The notes under the pieces are model-generated. The model was not told the DNA's origin. It worked only from the letters and a program-made list of their open reading frames with translations, and ran no database searches. The translations under genes and the position numbers were made by a program. From an uncultured Bacteroidota bacterium (lineage in GTDB: Bacteria; Bacteroidota; Bacteroidia; Bacteroidales; P3): a stretch of 36,460 nt of DNA. The stretch's first letter is position 1, and the number at the start of each line of letters is the position of its first letter. The DNA is taken from assembly GCA_902762805.1 (NCBI GenBank), contig CACWPQ010000025.1, positions 1 through 36,460 on the forward strand, in the 5' to 3' direction. Shown in pieces: positions 23,141-32,300 of this stretch.

Positions 23141-23950
23141 ATGGAACAGCATCGCACCCTCAACCTTGACGGCCAGACCATCCACTACCGCGACGAAGGC
23201 CGCGGCAACGCAAAAACACTCGTCCTCCTGCACGGATTCCTGCAGAGCCTCGACGTATGGTCCTCCTACGTGCTCTCCTACATGCACCACCTGCGTGTGG
23301 TAACCATCGACCTCCCCGGCCACGGACTCTCGACACTACCCTCGGCCGACCTCACCCTCGACCTGATGGCACGCAACGTCAAAGCCGTGCTCGACCACGC
23401 CGGCGTCGACCAATGCGTCATGGTCGGCCACTCCATGGGCGGCTACGTCGCCCTCGCCTTCGCCGAACTCTTCCCCTACACACTTCGCGGACTGGGCCTC
23501 GTCAACTCCCATGCCCTCCCCGACAGCGCCCACCAGCAGGCCTCGCGCGAAGCCGCATGCCGACAAGTACTCGAAAACCGCGCCTCCTACGTGGTCGACT
23601 TCATCCCCTCACTCTTCCACGAAAAAAACCGCGGCGCCCTCTCGCAGGAAATCAAAGACCTCTGCGACCAATGCCTCGAAACACGCGCCGACGCCATCAT
23701 CGCCTCCCAGCTCGCCATGCTCCAGCGCCCCTCTCGCCTCCACGTCCTCCACAACCTCGAAGTGCCCATCCTCTTCATCCACGGCAAAGGCGACACACGC
23801 CTCCCCATCGAAGTGGCACTCTCACAAGCCATCGAAGCACGCCACGCCGAAATCCTCCTCCTCGAACAAGCAGCCCACATGACCTTCATCGAACAGCAGG
23901 AATACGTCAAACCCCGCATCAAAAACTACGTCGAAACCTGCTACTATTAA
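23141..23950 (+). CDS. alpha/beta-hydrolase
   Basis: Predicted 269-residue cytoplasmic hydrolase. VLLHGFLQSLDVW has the HG oxyanion motif, and the nucleophile elbow is GHSMGG with Ser98. The likely acid is Asp218 (HGKGDTRLP) and the base is His246 (QAAHMTFIE). The family includes esterases, C-C hydrolases and haloperoxidase-like enzymes; the substrate cannot be told. The gap to the upstream gene is 64 bp with no clear promoter, so it may be read from the same transcript. Confidence 0.87.
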   Translation: MEQHRTLNLDGQTIHYRDEGRGNAKTLVLLHGFLQSLDVWSSYVLSYMHHLRVVTIDLPGHGLSTLPSADLTLDLMARNVKAVLDHAGVDQCVMVGHSMGGYVALAFAELFPYTLRGLGLVNSHALPDSAHQQASREAACRQVLENRASYVVDFIPSLFHEKNRGALSQEIKDLCDQCLETRADAIIASQLAMLQRPSRLHVLHNLEVPILFIHGKGDTRLPIEVALSQAIEARHAEILLLEQAAHMTFIEQQEYVKPRIKNYVETCYY

Positions 23951-23980
23951 CATATAATATCATGTGCGCGCGAACAACCA

Positions 23981-24064
23981 AAAAGTATCCACCATTACCC
24001 AACGATGGGAAATAATGGGAAAAGGCCTATCTACTCCCCTAGAGAACCCCTACCATCCCCCTAC
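23981..24064 (+). repeat. 84-bp dispersed intergenic repeat, copy B
   Basis: Aligns without gaps to the reverse complement of 3521-3604 (about 71 of 84 positions the same). It lies between the hydrolase stop and the gdhA promoter. The internal CCCA...TGGG and ACCATTA / TAATGG parts can pair. Confidence 0.7.
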
Positions 24065-24146
24065 AAAACCCCACCCCTCCCCCCACCCCTTTTAAGGAAA
24101 ATTTATAAAAATTGCTAAAAAATTTTTCCCATTTCGGAAAAAGGTG

Positions 24147-24154
24147 TACATTTG
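24147..24154 (+). promoter_or_regulatory. -7 promoter box of gdhA
   Basis: TACATTTG fits TAnnTTTG, 45 bp before the gdhA ATG. The region upstream is very AT-rich. Confidence 0.6.
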
Positions 24155-24199
24155 CCCCGTTGAAATAAACCAAAAGTTTAACACAAAACATTAAATATC

Positions 24200-25543
24200 A
24201 TGAACGTACAAAACATTATGACCAACCTGGAGGCCAAACATCCGGGTGAAAACGAATACTTGCAGGCCGTCCGCGAGGTCCTCGAGAGCATCGAAGAGGT
24301 GTACAACCAACACCCCGAATTCGAGAAAGCCAAAATCGTCGAGCGCCTCGTCGAGCCCGACCGCATCTTCACCTTCCGCGTCACCTGGGTCGACCGCAAC
24401 GGCGAAGTCCAGACCAACCTCGGCTACCGCGTCCAGTACAACGCCGCCCTCGGCGCCTACAAAGGCGGTCTCCGCTTCCACCCCAAGGTGAACGTCTCCA
24501 TGCTCAAATTCCTCGGCTTCGAGCAGATCTTCAAAAACAGCCTCACCAACCTCCCCCTCGGCGGTGGTAAAGGCGGCGCCGACTTCGACCCCGTTGGAAA
24601 GACCGACGAAGAAATCATGCGCTTCTGCCAGGCTTTCATGTATGAGCTGTGGCGCAACATCGGTGCCGACCAGGACAGCCCTGCCGGCGACGTGGGCGTT
24701 GGCGGCCGCGAAATCGGCTACCTCTACGGTGCCTACAAGAAACTCGCCCGCGAGCACTCCACCGGTGCCCTCACCGGCAAGAGCTACGGCTGGGGTGGTT
24801 CCCTCATCCGTCCCGAAGCCACCGGTTTCGGCGCCATCTACTATGTCGAGCGCATGGTGAAAGAGCGCGGCGACAAGATGGAAGGCAAGCGCATCGCCCT
24901 CTCCGGCTTCGGTAACGTCGCCTGGGGTGCTGCCATCAAGGCCACCGAACTCGGTGCCAAGGTTGTCGCCATCAGCGGTCCCGACGGTGTCTGCGAAATC
25001 GAGAACGGCATCACCAAAGAGATGATCGACTACATGCTCGACATGCGCGCCTCCAACCGCAACAAGGTCGAAGACATGGCCACCAAGTTCCCCGGCCAGG
25101 CCAAGTTCACCGCCGGCAAGAAAGCTTGGAGCGTCAAGTGCGACATCGCCTGCCCCTGCGCCTTCCAGAACGAGATGGCCGAGGCCGATGCCAAGGAACT
25201 CATCGCCAACGGCGTCCAGTACGTCGCCGAGGTCTCCAACATGGGTTGCCAGCCCGAGGCCATCGCCGCCATCCAGGGTGCCAAGATCCCCTTCGGTCCC
25301 GGTAAGGCCGTCAACGCCGGTGGCGTCGCCACCTCTGGCCTCGAAATCTGCCAGAACGCCGGCCACATCAACTGGACCGCCCCCGAGGTCGACCAGAAAC
25401 TCCACAAGATCATGAACGACATCTACGACATGTGCGTCCAGTACGGCAAGCAGGCCGACGGCAGCATCAACTATGTCAAGGGTGCCAACATCGCTGGCTT
25501 CATGCGCGTCGCCAACGCCATGCTCGCCCAGGGTATCATCTAA
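24200..25543 (+). CDS. gdhA: NADP-type glutamate dehydrogenase
   Basis: Predicted 447-residue hexameric enzyme that makes glutamate from 2-oxoglutarate and ammonia, or the reverse. Lys124 in PLGGGKGGADFDP and Asp164 in SPAGDVGVGGREIG match the catalytic Lys and Asp of the family. The coenzyme-domain loop reads SGFGNVAWGAAIKA (about residues 235-248). The length and the KSYGWGGSLIRPEATGFG stretch are typical of the bacterial small-hexamer NADP form; the coenzyme is inferred from similarity. Own promoter and terminator, so a single-gene unit. The codons are extremely C-biased, consistent with high expression. Confidence 0.96.
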   Translation: MNVQNIMTNLEAKHPGENEYLQAVREVLESIEEVYNQHPEFEKAKIVERLVEPDRIFTFRVTWVDRNGEVQTNLGYRVQYNAALGAYKGGLRFHPKVNVSMLKFLGFEQIFKNSLTNLPLGGGKGGADFDPVGKTDEEIMRFCQAFMYELWRNIGADQDSPAGDVGVGGREIGYLYGAYKKLAREHSTGALTGKSYGWGGSLIRPEATGFGAIYYVERMVKERGDKMEGKRIALSGFGNVAWGAAIKATELGAKVVAISGPDGVCEIENGITKEMIDYMLDMRASNRNKVEDMATKFPGQAKFTAGKKAWSVKCDIACPCAFQNEMAEADAKELIANGVQYVAEVSNMGCQPEAIAAIQGAKIPFGPGKAVNAGGVATSGLEICQNAGHINWTAPEVDQKLHKIMNDIYDMCVQYGKQADGSINYVKGANIAGFMRVANAMLAQGII

Positions 25544-25568
25544 TCATGAACTGATTGGTCACACTTCC

Positions 25569-25601
25569 GAGGCCGCCCGCCGTGCGGGCGGCCTCATTTT
25601 T
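25569..25601 (+). terminator. intrinsic terminator of gdhA
   Basis: A 12-bp perfect stem (GAGGCCGCCCGC with GCGGGCGGCCTC, 3-nt loop) is followed by ATTTTTG, 25 bp after the stop codon. Confidence 0.9.
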
Positions 25602-25658
25602 GATTAAAAAACACCTATCCTTATCAACATTTCCACTTATCAACCCATCAACTCTACA

Positions 25659-26867
25659 ATGAACTGGTTCCAAACCCTCTTCCTCGAACACAGCGTAGCC
25701 AACTCGCTGCTCATCATTTCCCTTGTCATCGCCGTGGGTCTCACCTTGAGCAAAATCAAAATGGGCCGCGTCAACCTCGGCGTCACCTGGATACTCTTCG
25801 CCGGTATCGCCGTGGGCCAGCTGGGCCTCTCCATCGACGCCACCACGGCCCACTTCGTCAAGGAGTTCGGCCTCATCCTCTTCATCTACTCCATCGGCAT
25901 TGAAGTGGGCCCCAAATTCTTCGCCGCCTTCAAGTCGGGCGGCCTGCTCCTCAACGGCCTCGCCGCGGGCATCGTTCTCCTTGGCTGCCTCACAGCCTTC
26001 GTCATGCAACGCCTCACCGGCACCGAACCCGCCGCCATGATTGGCGTGCTCTACGGTGCCGTCACCAATACCCCCGGCCTCGGCGCCGCCCAGCAGGCCT
26101 ACTCCGACCTCGGCGCCGGCTCCAGCCCCCTCTTTGCGCAAGGCTATGCGGTGGCCTACCCGTTGGGTGTCATCGGCATTATCCTCAGCATCACCCTCCT
26201 GCGCTCCCTCTTCCGCATCAACCTCGAGCGCGAAAACGAACTCTATCAGCGCAATGCCGCCCGCAACGGTATCGAGCTTCAGCGCGAACTCGACGCCAAA
26301 CAGGGCCCCAAGACCCACCAGCCCAACCTCTTCTTTATCTTCATCGGCATCATGCTCGGCGTGGTGCTGGGAGTGTTGCCCATCCATATCCCCGGCATGT
26401 CGGTGCCGGTACGCATCGGTTTGGCCGGCGGTCCGCTCATCGTATCCATCCTGCTCACCTACTTCGGTCCGCGCCTGCGCATCAACACCTATACCACCGA
26501 GAGCGCCAACCTCATGCTGCGCCAGGTGGGCATCAGCCTCTTTATGGCTGTGGTGGGCATCGGCGCCGGCCAGGGTTTCCTCCAGACCATCGCGGACGGC
26601 GGCTATATGTGGGTGCTCTACGGCGTGGTGATCACCATGGTGCCCTGCCTGGTCATCGGCGCCATCGCCCGCTGGCTGTGCAAGCTCAGCTACTTCACCA
26701 TCGCCGGTATGATTAGCGGCGCCTGCACCGACCCACCCGCCCTGGCCTATAGCAACGACATCTGCGGCGGCAGCCAGGCCAGCATCGCCTACACCACCGT
26801 CTACCCCCTCTCGATGTTCCTGCGCGTGCTGGCGGCGCAAATCATGGTCATCCTACTGTGTATTTAG
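25659..26867 (+). CDS. AspT/YidE-type putative transporter lacking RCK domains
   Basis: Predicted 402-residue inner-membrane protein of the aspartate:alanine exchanger-like family. Two homologous membrane halves are visible: about 1-190, with GAVTNTPGLGAAQQAY, and about 220-402, with GACTDPPALAYSN. The matching (T/C)(N/D)(T/P)P motifs are the repeated signature. In the usual about 550-residue members, two RCK-C/TrkA-C domains lie between the halves. Here only a short charged linker (about 190-225; INLERENELYQRNAARNG) remains, so ligand regulation is probably absent. The substrate is unknown. First gene after the gdhA terminator; the YrdC gene follows after 18 bp. Confidence 0.85.
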   Translation: MNWFQTLFLEHSVANSLLIISLVIAVGLTLSKIKMGRVNLGVTWILFAGIAVGQLGLSIDATTAHFVKEFGLILFIYSIGIEVGPKFFAAFKSGGLLLNGLAAGIVLLGCLTAFVMQRLTGTEPAAMIGVLYGAVTNTPGLGAAQQAYSDLGAGSSPLFAQGYAVAYPLGVIGIILSITLLRSLFRINLERENELYQRNAARNGIELQRELDAKQGPKTHQPNLFFIFIGIMLGVVLGVLPIHIPGMSVPVRIGLAGGPLIVSILLTYFGPRLRINTYTTESANLMLRQVGISLFMAVVGIGAGQGFLQTIADGGYMWVLYGVVITMVPCLVIGAIARWLCKLSYFTIAGMISGACTDPPALAYSNDICGGSQASIAYTTVYPLSMFLRVLAAQIMVILLCI

Positions 26868-26885
26868 ACGCATAATATTGAAATC

Positions 26886-27503
26886 ATGATACTTAAACTC
26901 TACAACGGCAACCCCAACGTGCGCGAAGTGCGCCGCGTGGCCGACATGCTGCGCGACGGCGGGGTGGCCATCCTGCCGACCGACACGCTCTATTGCTTCG
27001 CCTGCTCGATGGAAAGCAAGCGGGCGGCCGAAAGCATTGCGCTGCTGAAGGGCTTCAAGTTGAAGCAGGCCAAGTACTCGATGCTCTGCGCCTCGCTGAG
27101 CCAAGCCTCGGAGTACTACCGCTCGGTAGACCGCGACACCTTCGCCTTGCTCAAGCAATGCCTGCCCGGCCCCTTCACCTTTATCATGGAGGCCGCGGGC
27201 ACGGTGCCGCGCAACTTCCAGAACGCCAACCACACCATCGGCATCCGTGTGCCGGAGAACGACATCACGCGCGCCATCATCGAGGAGGTGGGCACGCCGC
27301 TCATCTGCACCTCCGTGCGCCCGCTGGGCGAGGAGGACGAGCCGGAGAACTACACCGACCCTGAGCTTATCCACGACCGCTTCGGCCATCGTGTGGACGT
27401 GGTGGTGGACGGCGGCGTGGCCGACGGCGAGGCTTCGACCGTCATCGACTGCTCCGACGGTATCGAACTCGTGCGGCAAGGGAAAGGATACGTCGAGCTA
27501 TGA
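26886..27503 (+). CDS. YrdC/Sua5-domain protein (threonylcarbamoyl-AMP synthase or YciO-like)
   Basis: Predicted 205-residue cytoplasmic protein. The fold is recognised from GGVAILPTDTLYCFACSMES, LLKGFKLKQAKYSMLC, LPGPFTFIMEA and TIGIRVPEND, followed by TPLICTSVRP. These correspond to the threonylcarbamoyl-AMP synthase motifs that bind threonine, bicarbonate and ATP for the t6A modification of tRNA. The FKLKQAKYSML and TSVRP variants look closer to the YciO branch, so the exact activity is open. Overlaps the next gene by 4 nt. Confidence 0.85.
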   Translation: MILKLYNGNPNVREVRRVADMLRDGGVAILPTDTLYCFACSMESKRAAESIALLKGFKLKQAKYSMLCASLSQASEYYRSVDRDTFALLKQCLPGPFTFIMEAAGTVPRNFQNANHTIGIRVPENDITRAIIEEVGTPLICTSVRPLGEEDEPENYTDPELIHDRFGHRVDVVVDGGVADGEASTVIDCSDGIELVRQGKGYVEL

Positions 27504-27955
27504 GCACCGGTTTCTACACCCAGCGCAGCGGCTGCCTGATGCGTATCCTGCTGCTCTCCATCGCGGTCATCGTGGGTGCTTGGCTGCTGCCGGGCATCGA
27601 TGTGGACTCGGTGTGGGCGGTGCTGCTGACGGCGGTGGTCATTTCGCTGCTGAACAACCTGTTGCGCCCCATACTCATCGTGATCACCCTGCCGGTGACG
27701 GCCATCACGCTGGGGCTGTTCCTCTTCGTCATCAACGCCGTTATCATCCTGCTGGCGTCGGGGCTGGTGAGCGGCTTCCACGTGGACAACTTCTGGTCGG
27801 CCCTGCTGTTCAGCCTGGTGTTGACGGCGGTGAACTACCTGCTGGAGTGGCCCAACAAGTACATCAACCGGCAACAATTCACCGAAGCCCCCAAGCCGCC
27901 CGAGAGCGATACCGACGACGAGGGTTTCACCCCCTACGAAGAAATCAAAGATTGA
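27500..27955 (+). CDS. small membrane protein, phage-holin-4-2 (YvlD) type
   Basis: The 151-residue protein has four hydrophobic segments (about residues 13-115) with LLNNLLRPILIVITLPVTAITLG, the conserved core of the DUF360/Phage_holin_4_2 family. Despite the name, such genes are ordinary chromosomal genes of unknown function, and no phage genes lie nearby. The polar tail (about 120-151) is cytoplasmic and acidic. Lies between the YrdC gene (4-nt overlap) and panC (5-bp gap). Confidence 0.82.
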   Translation: MSTGFYTQRSGCLMRILLLSIAVIVGAWLLPGIDVDSVWAVLLTAVVISLLNNLLRPILIVITLPVTAITLGLFLFVINAVIILLASGLVSGFHVDNFWSALLFSLVLTAVNYLLEWPNKYINRQQFTEAPKPPESDTDDEGFTPYEEIKD

Positions 27956-27960
27956 ACGAT

Positions 27961-28881
27961 ATGAAACAGATAGTCAAAGCCGCCGACATGCTGGAGGCAG
28001 TGAAAGAGGCCCGCAACCAGGGCCGCAGCATCGGGCTGGTGCCCACCATGGGCGCCCTGCACGAGGGGCACCTCTCGCTCATCGAGCGCGCCCTCGGCGA
28101 GAACGACCTCGTGGTGGTCAGCCTCTTCGTCAACCCCATCCAGTTCAACAACAAGGAGGACCTCGAGAAGTACCCCCGCACGCTGGAGGCCGACCTCAAA
28201 CTCATCACCACCCTCGAGGGCGCCGACAGCAAGGTGATTGCCTTCGCGCCGACGGTGGAGGAGATGTACCCTGCGGATGATGGGTGTGCGACCGAAGGGA
28301 GCAAACCCGCCATTCCGCAGGAGCAGTACCACTTCGGCCCGGTGGAGGAGGTGATGGAAGGGCCGCGTCGCCCGGGCCATTTCAACGGCGTGGCCGTGGT
28401 GGTGCGACGCCTGTTCGACCTCAGCCTGCCCACCCGCGCCTACTTCGGCGAGAAGGACTACCAGCAGATTGCCATCATCCGCGCTCTGCTCGAGCAGATA
28501 AAATACCCCATCGAACTCGTCGCCTGCCCCATCGTGCGCGCCGACGACGGCCTGGCCCTCTCCAGCCGCAACATGCGCCTCTCGCCCGAGGCCCGCGCCA
28601 TCGCCCCCACCATCTACGCCACCCTCGAGCAAGCCGCCGAGATGGCCGAATACGAGGAGGTGGACGATGTGAAGGAATGGGTGCTCGACACGCTGGCCAC
28701 TTTCCACGAAATCAACCCCCAACCCAACGGACTGCGCTTCGAGCCGGAATACTTCGAGATTGTCGACGCGCGCACCCTGCAGCCCATCGCCGAGTGGAGC
28801 GAGGCGGGCGACCTCGGCGCCGTCGGCTGCATCGCCGTCTGGCTCGACGGGGTGCGCCTGATCGATATCGTCAAATTCTGA
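27961..28881 (+). CDS. panC: pantothenate synthetase
   Basis: Predicted 306-residue cytoplasmic ligase joining pantoate and beta-alanine with ATP. The HIGH-type motif is in VPTMGALHEGHLSLIERA, FVNPIQFN follows, and PRRPGHFNGVAVVV, YFGEKDYQQIAIIR and ALSSRNMRLS are all present. Between EMYP and YHFGPVEEVMEG lies an insert of about 15 residues (about residues 107-121; DGCATEGSKPAIPQE) where relatives I recall have only a few. It is encoded by a block with GGGT/ACCC ends, so it may be an inserted repeat. ATG 27961 is chosen; the open frame runs much further upstream but over the preceding genes. Terminator at 29016. Confidence 0.95.
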   Translation: MKQIVKAADMLEAVKEARNQGRSIGLVPTMGALHEGHLSLIERALGENDLVVVSLFVNPIQFNNKEDLEKYPRTLEADLKLITTLEGADSKVIAFAPTVEEMYPADDGCATEGSKPAIPQEQYHFGPVEEVMEGPRRPGHFNGVAVVVRRLFDLSLPTRAYFGEKDYQQIAIIRALLEQIKYPIELVACPIVRADDGLALSSRNMRLSPEARAIAPTIYATLEQAAEMAEYEEVDDVKEWVLDTLATFHEINPQPNGLRFEPEYFEIVDARTLQPIAEWSEAGDLGAVGCIAVWLDGVRLIDIVKF

Positions 28882-29015
28882 CCATTCCCACATTCTTCCC
28901 ATCGATCCTACCCCCAATCCTGCGCCCATTCGGTGTATCATCCGCGAGGGCATCATCGTTGCCGCAGACGCGTGCCCAATTTAGACTAACAGCTTAACAC
29001 ACAGCACTTTTAATG

Positions 29016-29054
29016 GCGCCCTACACCGAACAGTGTGGGGCGCCGAATTTTTTG
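29016..29054 (+). terminator. intrinsic terminator of the panC operon
   Basis: A 12-bp stem (GGCGCCCTACAC with GTGTGGGGCGCC, one T-G pair, loop CGAACA) is followed by GAATTTTTT. It is 134 bp after the panC stop. Confidence 0.8.
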
Positions 29055-29135
29055 AAATTTTTTGCGCATTTTCTGGGAAAAAGGGGCGAAATTGCACGTT
29101 TGCAACTAGCTGATATACAGCGAATGATAGGCATC

Positions 29136-29179
29136 CTCTTCTTCCCCTCTTCTTCCCCTCTTCTTCTCCTCTTCTTCCC
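29136..29179 (+). repeat. 11-mer tandem repeat (CTCTTCTTCCC x4)
   Basis: Four 11-bp units, three exact and the third with one change, give a pyrimidine tract of 44 bp upstream of the helicase. A G-rich purine tract follows about 30 bp later on the same strand. Confidence 0.88.
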
Positions 29180-29270
29180 TACTAGGGAGATGCAAAGGGA
29201 TGGGACGGAGAGCGGAGGTGGAGAGGGGGGTGGAAAAGGGGTGGGGGAAAAGGGGTGGGGGAAAAATATA

Positions 29271-29302
29271 TTTGGCCATGTGGGTGAAAATGCGTAATTT
29301 TG
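29271..29302 (+). promoter_or_regulatory. promoter of the helicase fusion gene
   Basis: TTTG at 29271-29274 and TAATTTTG at 29295-29302, with 20 bp between, fit the -33/-7 consensus. The leader to the ATG at 29322 is very short. Confidence 0.65.
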
Positions 29303-29321
29303 CATCCGCTAAAAATGGTTA

Positions 29322-32300
29322 ATGATGATTGTCTTTGTCGACACAGAGGTAAGCTTGCAGGAAGGGAAGGCGTGTGATTACGGCGCGGTCAGAGAGGATG
29401 GCGCGGTGCTGCACACGCGGAGCAGGGAGGAGTATCTGGCATTTGCGGCTCCGTGCGATGTCGTTTGCGGGCACAACATCATTGGCTTTGACCTGAAACA
29501 CACCCCGATCGACGGCAATCACATTTTTGTCGACACGCTATACCTTTCCCCGCTGCTGTTCCCCGGCAGGCCGTACCACCGGCTGGTGAAGGACGACAAG
29601 CTGCAGGTGGACGAGTTCAACAACCCGGCAAACGACGCCATGAAGGCGCGCGACCTCTTTTTCGACGAGGTGGCAGCCTGGCAGAGACTGCCGCAGGGAT
29701 GCCGGTCAATATACAGGAGCCTGTTGTCGGCGGTGCCCGAGTTCGAGGGTTTCTTTGCGTATATCGGCAGCGGCGAGCCTCCGCCCGAGGGGCATTCCCT
29801 AGTTGAGGCCATACAGCGGGAGTATGCCGGCCGGATATGCGGCCAGGCTAATCTCGCGTCGGTGGTGAAGCACTATCCCGTCGAGCTTGCCTATGCCTTG
29901 GCCATTATCGGTGCCGACGACGGGATGAGCATCACGCCGGCATGGGTCATGCGCAATTATCCGAAGGTGGCGAGTGTGTTGAACTACCTGCGCAACACCC
30001 CCTGCGGGACATGTGCATACTGCAGAAACCAGCTGGATGCCCACCGTGGCTTGCGTGATTTTTTCGGATACGATGAGTTCCGTCTCTTCGATGGGGCCGA
30101 TTTGCAGCGGCAGGCTGTGGAGGCTGCCATTCGCGGTGACTCGCTGCTCTGTATTTTCCCCACTGGCGGAGGCAAAAGCCTTACCTTCCAACTGCCCGCG
30201 CTGATGGCCGGCCGCAACACCCATGGGCTGACGGTGGTTGTTTCGCCGTTGCAGAGCCTGATGAAAGACCAGGTGGACAATCTTGCCGAGCGCGGTGTCG
30301 CCGACGCCGTAACCATCAACGGCCTGCTCGACCCCATCGAGCGCGCCGCCGCCGTGCAGCAGGTGGCCGAAGGCAGTGCCAACCTGCTCTATATCGCACC
30401 CGAAATGCTGCGCAGCAAGACCGTGGAACGGCTGCTGCTGGGGCGCAATGTGGTGCGATTCGTCATCGACGAGGCGCACTGCTTTTCGGCCTGGGGGCAG
30501 GACTTCCGTCCCGACTACCTCTATATCGGCGATTTTATCCGCCGCCTCCAGGAACAAAAGCGTCTGCAGCAACCCATAGCCGTCAGCTGCTTTACGGCCA
30601 CCGCCAAGCGGAAGGTGGTCAGCGACATCTGCGACTATTTCCGCGAGAAGCTGGGGCTGGAGTTGAAAATATTTGCCGCCAGCGCCGATCGAAAGAACCT
30701 CCGCTACGCGGTTATACATGCCGACACTGACGTGGAAAAGTACAACCACCTCCGCTCGCTCATTCTCGGCAGGCAGTGCCCGACCATCGTCTACGTCAGC
30801 CGCACAAAACGCACTCGCGAAATATCGGCCCACCTGCAAGCCGACGGCATCCGCGCCCTGCCTTTCAACGGCAAGATGGATGCGGTCGACAAAATCCGCA
30901 ACCAGGAAGCGTTCATGAACGGCGATGCAAGGGTTATTGTGGCCACGTCGGCCTTTGGCATGGGCGTGGACAAGAAGGATGTGGGGCTGGTGGTCCACTA
31001 CGACATCAGCGACTCGCTGGAAGCCTACGTGCAGGAGGCCGGGCGCGCCGGGCGCGACCCGCACATGGAGGCCGAGTGCTACGTGCTCTACTCCGACAGC
31101 GACCTCGACAAGCACTTCATCCTCCTCAACCAGACCAAACTCTCGATCAGCGAAATACAACAGGTGTGGAAAGCCGTCAAAGACCTCACGCCCAAGCAGC
31201 CCACAGTCAGCTGCTCGCCCCTGGAAATTGCCCGTCAGGCGGGGTGGAACGAGGAGATGGACGGTATTGAGAGCCGCGTCAAATCCGCCATTGCGGCATT
31301 GGAGAATGCCGGATTGGTGGCACGTGGAAGCAACACTCCGCACATATTTGCCACCGGCATCACCGTGGGCACCATGGACGAAGCCCGCCGACGGCTGACC
31401 CTCTCGCCTCTCTTCGACGACACCGCCCGCGAGGATGCCGCCCGTATCATCGCTTCGCTCCTCAGCAGGCGTGCCACCACCGAAAACTGCGATGAGGCCG
31501 AGAGCCGCATCGACTACCTGGCCGATGTGCTGGGCATGACGAAGGAGACCGTCATCCGCAGCATCAACCTCATGCGGCAGGAGGGTATCCTCGCCGACAG
31601 TCGCGACATGCAGGCCTGGATTGCCAAAAGCACCACCCGCCGTGAACTGGACAACACCTTGCGTTTGGAACAGTTCCTGCTGATGCACCTCCGCGAGGAG
31701 CGCCGCGAAATCAACTACAAGCAACTGAACGAGGAGGCCCATAAAGCCGGCTTGCCCTACTGCAACGTGCGACGTATCAAGACACTGCTGTACTTCTTGT
31801 CCTTGAAGGGTTATGTGCGCAAAGAGGAGCGCCCTTTCAGCGATAGCGTCAGCCTGCGCCTGCAGGTGAGCCAAGAGGCCACCCTCAAACGCTTCGCGCA
31901 GCGAGTCGGCTTGTGCCGCTTTGTGGTAGACAGGCTCTACGCGCAGAAGAACGACAGCGAAACGACGCTTGTGTCGTTCTCGCTCGTCGAAATGCTCAAC
32001 CAGTACAGCGCCCAGCTCACCCTCGACGCCCCACCCTCCGCCAACGACATGGAGGAAGCCTTGCTCTACCTCGGCAAAACCGGCCTCCTGAAACTCGAGG
32101 GCGGCTTCCTGGTCATCTACAACACCATGCAAATCAAGCGTATGGCAGAACGCCGCTTCGGCTATACCAAAGAGCACTACCGCCTGCTCGACGAATTCTA
32201 CCGCCAACGCATACAGCAGATTCATATCGTGGGCGAATACGCCAACATGATGGTTCGCGACTACGACGCCGCCCTGCACTACGTGCACGACTACTTCATG

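Larger units (their letters stand above)
28882..29321. other. 440-bp intergenic region between panC and the helicase
   Basis: Contains, in order: about 130 bp with no visible feature; the panC terminator (29016-29054); an AT-rich block with GCACGTTTGCAACTAGCTGATATACAG near 29092-29120; the 11-mer array (29136-29179); a purine-rich G stretch with GGGGTGGGGGAAAA twice (about 29238-29265); and the helicase promoter. An open frame at 29013-29297 crosses all these elements and is not considered real. Confidence 0.6.

Noticed and set aside
27500..27955. Prophage indicated by a holin-like gene
   Set aside because: The family is a common chromosomal membrane protein; no integrase, capsid, terminase or attachment repeat is nearby.
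27247..27960. Upstream extension of the panC frame
   Set aside because: It overlaps the YrdC-type and small membrane protein genes in another frame; PanC homology begins at 27961.
29013..29297. Small protein gene between panC and the helicase
   Set aside because: The frame crosses the terminator hairpin, the 11-mer array and the helicase promoter; no homology recognised.
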